Shown piece after piece: positions 60,500 through 64,000 of a stretch of 64,000 nucleotides of DNA; the stretch's first letter is position 1, and each line of letters starts with the position of its first letter. The position numbers and the translations under genes are program-made. The stretch is from positions 196,089 through 260,088 of the forward strand of contig NZ_AZWO01000004.1 of the NCBI RefSeq assembly GCF_000514775.1, given 5' to 3'. The DNA is from Salinispora pacifica CNR114 (lineage in GTDB: Bacteria; Actinomycetota; Actinomycetes; Mycobacteriales; Micromonosporaceae). The notes under the pieces are model-generated. The model ran no database searches and was not told the DNA's origin. It saw only the letters and a program-made list of their open reading frames with translations.

Positions 60500-63400
60500 A
60501 TGCGCTTCGGGCTCCTCGGTCCGCTGGGTGTCTGGACGGCGGACGGCACACCGGTCACCGTGCCCGATCTGAAGGTCCGGCTCCTGCTCGCCACCCTGCT
60601 GGCCCACGAGGGGCAGCCGGTGTCGATCGACCGGCTCCGCGAGCAGGTGTGGACGGACCGGCCACCGGCCAACCCGACCGGGGCACTGCAGACGAAGGTC
60701 TGGCGACTGCGCCGTGCCCTGGACGCCGCGACCCCCGGCGCCCGCGACCGCGTGCTCTCCCACCCGCCGGGCTACCTGCTCCGGACGGGCCCGGAGCCGA
60801 CCGACGCCGAACGGTTCACGGCCTTGCTGGAGCGGGCCGCCAACACCGCCGCCGCGCCCAACCGGGCCGCGCTCCTCGACGAGGCGCTCGGGCTGTGGCG
60901 GGGCCCGGTGCTGGCCGACTTCCCCGAGGCCCCGTTCGCCACGGCACTGGCCGCGCGGCTGGCGGAGCAGCGGTTGACCGCCATCGAGGACCGGGCCGAG
61001 GCCCGGCTCACCCTCGGCGAGCACCACCCGCACAGCGGGGAGCTCGGCGACCTGCTGACCCACCACCCGTACCGGGAGCGCCTGCGTGCCCTGCATCTGC
61101 GGGTGCTGTATCGCGCGGGCCGACAGGGTGAGGCGCTGGACAGCTACGACCGATTCCGTCGGCAGCTCGCCGACGATTTGGGCGTGGATCCCGGTCCCGA
61201 GCTGGTCGCCCTCCACCGGGCGATCCTGTCGCAGGACCCGGCGCTGCTCGCCCCAACGGCGACGAGCAGCCCGGTCACCATCGCGCCACCGCCGCCGGGC
61301 GCGGTGTCTCCAGCACGGGTGCCGGGAAACCTTCCCGTAGCGCTGACCGAGCTGATCGGCCGGGAGGAGGCGGTACGCGACCTCCACCGTCTACTCGATG
61401 CCGGCCGGCTGGTAACCCTGGTGGGCTCCGGCGGGGTGGGCAAGACCCGCATGGCGGTCGAGGCGGCCCACCAGGTAGCCGGGGCGTACCCGGACGGGGT
61501 GTGGCTGGTGGAGCTAGCGGCCCTGGAAGCCGACCCGGCGGTCCTGGCCGGGGCGATCCTCGCGGTGCTCGGCGTCCGCGAACACGCGGAGCACCCGCCC
61601 GCCACGCCGCCCGAGCGGTTGCTGGCGGCGCTACGTGGTCGCCAACTCCTGCTGCTCCTGGACAACTGCGAACACGTCGTCGAGTCCGTCGCCGAGCTGG
61701 CCAACCGGGTACTGCGACACGCGCCGGGCGTCCGCCTGCTGGCCACCAGCCAGGAGCCGCTGGGCGTCGCCGGCGAGCAGGTCTGCGCCGTACCTCCGCT
61801 GGCCCTGCCGGATCCCGCGGTCGGCGACCCGGTGTTGCTCGCCCGGGCGAGCGCGGTCCGATTCTTCGTCACCCGGGCGAGAGCCGCCGCGCCCGCGTTC
61901 GCGCTCGACGAGACGAACGCCCGAGAGGTCGCCGAGCTGTGCCATCGGCTCGACGGAATCCCGCTGGCGCTGGAGCTGGCCGCCACCCGGGTCCGCGCAC
62001 TGGGAGTCCACGGTCTGCTGACCCGGATCGACGATCGATTCCGGGTACTGACCCGCGGGCACCGGGGCGCACCACCCCGCCAGCAGACCCTCCGCGCGAT
62101 GATCGACTGGAGCTGGGAGCTGCTCGGCGAGCCCGAACAGCTTGTCCTGCGGCGGCTTGCGGTGCACGCCGACGGTTGCACGCTGGAGGCCGCCGAGGTG
62201 GTGTGCGCCGACGATGATCTCCCTGCCGAGCGGGTTCTCGACCTGGTGGCCCGCCTGGTCGACCGCTCGCTGGTGGTCCTGACCGAGACGCCGGTCGGGC
62301 CGCGGCACCGGCTGCTGGAGTCCGTGGCGGCCTACTGCGCCGAGCGGTTGCGGGAGGCGAACGAGGTGGCGACAGTCCGTCTCCGTCACCGGCGGTACTA
62401 CACCGCGCTGGCCCGCCGGGCCGATGAGGAGCTGCGCGGCCCGAAGCAGCGGCAGTGGCTGGCCCGGCTCGACCAGGAGACCGCCAACCTGCGGCAGGCG
62501 CTGGACAATGCGGTCGCTGACGGTGACGCGGCGGGGGCACTCGACCTGAGCACCGCGCTGGCCTGGTACGGCTACCTGCGGGGCCGGTTGCGGGAGACGC
62601 GCCGATCAATCGAGGCCGCGCTCGCTGTCGCCGGTCCCGCGCCGGCGACGCCACGGGCCGCCGCCGCCTGCTGGCGCGCCGGACTGGCGCTGCTGGAGCG
62701 CGGCGGCGAACACGCACCGCTGGTTGCCCCCGCGCTGAGCGGCTGGCCAGCCGGGGAGGGGTTGGCGGCGCGGGCGCGGGCCGTGGCCTTCCTCGGGCTC
62801 GCGCTGCTCAACACCGGCGATGTGGCCAGCAGCAAGACCCTGGTCCACGAGGTGTTGCCGGAGTTCGAGCGGCTCGGCGACCGGTGGGGGGTCGCCGCCG
62901 CGCTGAGCCTGCGGGCGAGTCAGGCACTGGCTCACGGCGACCTGGCGGCGGTACGCCGGGACGGCGAACGTGCCGTCGCCCTCTTCCGCGAGCTGGGCGA
63001 CCGGTGGGGCCAGTTGCAGGCGTCCTTCCCGCTCACCAACCGGGCGGAGGCCACCGGGGACTATCCGGAAGCGGCCCGGCTGCACCGGGAGGGCCTGGAG
63101 CTGGCCGAGGGGCTGGGGCTGTGGCTGGAGGCCGCGGACCGCCTCTCCGGCCTGGGCCGCATCGCGCTCCTCACCGGCGACTACGACCGGGCCCGCGAAT
63201 TCCACGAGCGCGCGCTGCGACTGGCCGCCGCGCAGAGCTGCAAACCGGCGGAGCTGTACGCGCAGATCGGGCTGGGGCTCGGCGCCCGCCGCGAGGGCCG
63301 CCTCGCCGATGCGGAGCGGTTGCTACGGAGCGTCCTGGACTGGACTCGGCAGCCGGGCCTGGACGCCGACGTGGTGCGGGCCCTGCTCCTGGCGGAGCTG

Positions 63401-63808
63401 GGTTTCATCGCCGAACTGCAGGGCGCCGCCCCCGCCGCGGATTCCCTGCACGCCGAGTCGTTCGCCCTGGCGAGCGCCGTCGGCGACCCGCGGGCGCAGG
63501 CGCTGGCGCTGGAGGGGCTGGCCGGCGTGGCTGCCATCGACGGTCGCCCCACGCGGGCGGCCCGGCTGCTCGGCGCAGCGGCGATGGCGCGCGACTCGGT
63601 GGGCGCGCCACTGCCGGCCGGGGAGCGGGGAGACGTGGACCGAATCACCGCCGCCGCCCGCGCCGCGCTGGGTGCCCCGAGGTTCGCCGCGGAGTTCGAC
63701 CGAGGCACGGGGCTGCGCCCCGAGCAGGCGTACGCCCCCTCCTGCGCGCACCGAGCTCACTCTGGGCAGGGGGCCGGTGCGACTCGGCCACCCGCGGACG
63801 TGGGGTGA
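60500..63808 (+). CDS. BTAD/AfsR-type transcriptional regulator with NB-ARC and TPR domains
   Basis: 1102-aa regulator. An OmpR-like winged helix (about 1-90, FGLLGPLGVWTADGTPV) is followed by a bacterial transcriptional activation domain (about 95-245, ending YDRFRRQLADDLGVDPGPELVALHRAIL). The NTPase (about 275-560) has Walker A LVGSGGVGKTRMAVEAA, LLLLDNCEHVV and GIPLALELAATR. Many TPR-like helices follow (about 640-1070). AfsR/SARP-type proteins switch on secondary metabolism or other operons, with ATPase-TPR autoregulation. No biosynthetic cluster is visible in the window. ATG 60500 is the family start, without a leader or strong Shine-Dalgarno. Confidence 0.9.
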   Translation: MRFGLLGPLGVWTADGTPVTVPDLKVRLLLATLLAHEGQPVSIDRLREQVWTDRPPANPTGALQTKVWRLRRALDAATPGARDRVLSHPPGYLLRTGPEPTDAERFTALLERAANTAAAPNRAALLDEALGLWRGPVLADFPEAPFATALAARLAEQRLTAIEDRAEARLTLGEHHPHSGELGDLLTHHPYRERLRALHLRVLYRAGRQGEALDSYDRFRRQLADDLGVDPGPELVALHRAILSQDPALLAPTATSSPVTIAPPPPGAVSPARVPGNLPVALTELIGREEAVRDLHRLLDAGRLVTLVGSGGVGKTRMAVEAAHQVAGAYPDGVWLVELAALEADPAVLAGAILAVLGVREHAEHPPATPPERLLAALRGRQLLLLLDNCEHVVESVAELANRVLRHAPGVRLLATSQEPLGVAGEQVCAVPPLALPDPAVGDPVLLARASAVRFFVTRARAAAPAFALDETNAREVAELCHRLDGIPLALELAATRVRALGVHGLLTRIDDRFRVLTRGHRGAPPRQQTLRAMIDWSWELLGEPEQLVLRRLAVHADGCTLEAAEVVCADDDLPAERVLDLVARLVDRSLVVLTETPVGPRHRLLESVAAYCAERLREANEVATVRLRHRRYYTALARRADEELRGPKQRQWLARLDQETANLRQALDNAVADGDAAGALDLSTALAWYGYLRGRLRETRRSIEAALAVAGPAPATPRAAAACWRAGLALLERGGEHAPLVAPALSGWPAGEGLAARARAVAFLGLALLNTGDVASSKTLVHEVLPEFERLGDRWGVAAALSLRASQALAHGDLAAVRRDGERAVALFRELGDRWGQLQASFPLTNRAEATGDYPEAARLHREGLELAEGLGLWLEAADRLSGLGRIALLTGDYDRAREFHERALRLAAAQSCKPAELYAQIGLGLGARREGRLADAERLLRSVLDWTRQPGLDADVVRALLLAELGFIAELQGAAPAADSLHAESFALASAVGDPRAQALALEGLAGVAAIDGRPTRAARLLGAAAMARDSVGAPLPAGERGDVDRITAAARAALGAPRFAAEFDRGTGLRPEQAYAPSCAHRAHSGQGAGATRPPADVG

Positions 63809-63809
63809 C

Positions 63810-64000
63810 TCAGTACGGCTCCTTCCAGGCTTTGACGACCGAACGGACGAGCAGAACGGGGCCCACCAAGCCGCCGATGACTGTTATCGCCCTCAGCTCC
63901 ACCTGGCCGGTCATCGTGCCAATGAACATCGTCGCGGACAGGCCGACAACTCCGGCCGTGACGCAGCCGAGTGCGACGACGCGAGCCTTCTTCCGGGTGC
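63810..64000 (-). CDS. C-terminal fragment of a small membrane protein (cut by window edge)
   Basis: The minus-strand frame is open from the window edge to the TGA at 63810-63812 and gives 62 residues: TRKKARVVALGCVTAGVVGL, a second hydrophobic helix (ITVIGGLVGPVLLVRSVV) and the ending KAWKEPY. Two membrane helices with a short loop are visible. No family is recognised. It is convergent with the large BTAD regulator, whose stop lies 1 bp away. Confidence 0.55.
   Translation of the reverse strand, partial: TRKKARVVALGCVTAGVVGLSATMFIGTMTGQVELRAITVIGGLVGPVLLVRSVVKAWKEPY

Overview
The window is high-GC actinobacterial DNA with frequent GTG starts and many 1-4 bp gene overlaps. The small CxxC 'flavin reductase-like' proteins, the XRE-TPR regulators and the general gene style point to the Micromonosporaceae (Micromonospora or Salinispora-like). 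No rRNA, tRNA, CRISPR array, transposase or integrase was recognised.

The dominant theme is steroid (cholesterol-type) catabolism, in two blocks. Block 1 (1-6.2 kb) holds a fadD19-like acyl-CoA synthetase, echA19, another fadD, a DUF35 protein, and ltp4- and ltp3-like thiolases, followed by a small DUF2613-like membrane peptide. Block 2 (24.7-40.5 kb) holds a DUF3068 (PorA-like) membrane protein, fadD3, the hsaA-hsaD-hsaC-hsaB operon, kshA, a small Cys protein, kshB, a second steroid-type flavoprotein, kstD, a MaoC hydratase, the acyl-CoA dehydrogenase pair chsE1/chsE2 and an SRPBCC protein. Nearly every promoter region in both blocks carries a palindrome of the KstR type (TnnAACnnGTTnnA; nine sites). 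fadD3 also has a perfect KstR2-type site (AnCAAGnnCTTGnT). kstR, kstR2, hsaEFG, ltp2/chsH1H2, cyp125 and mce4 are not in the window.

Between the two blocks lies an accessory segment (about 6.2-24.7 kb). It contains two copies of a short translationally coupled cassette of small proteins, a decayed XRE-TPR regulator, a truncated 5-formyltetrahydrofolate cyclo-ligase, a two-component system beside a lactococcin-972-type ABC exporter, an intact XRE-TPR regulator with an APH-fold kinase, and a two-gene conflict system. That system pairs a small EACC1-like protein with a 1204-aa caspase / SF1 helicase / PD-(D/E)XK-like fusion. Two overlapping RlaP-type nucleotidyltransferases, a zinc-ribbon protein and an MFS exporter follow. 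The segment looks like an insertion or hotspot splitting the steroid regulon.

The right part (40.6-64 kb) is mixed. It has an ArsR / SRPBCC / RibD-like operon, a dead GH5 cellulase that keeps a CebR-like operator, a secreted GH13 amylase with two CBM20 domains, and a beta-lactamase-family hydrolase. There are two NarL-type two-component systems (one divergent from a MacB-like ABC transporter), small metabolic genes, a broken DHA2 MFS gene next to an SDR, a DUF899 protein and a very large BTAD/AfsR-type regulator. Starts were chosen from Shine-Dalgarno spacing, coupling to upstream stops and remembered family lengths. No database search was run.
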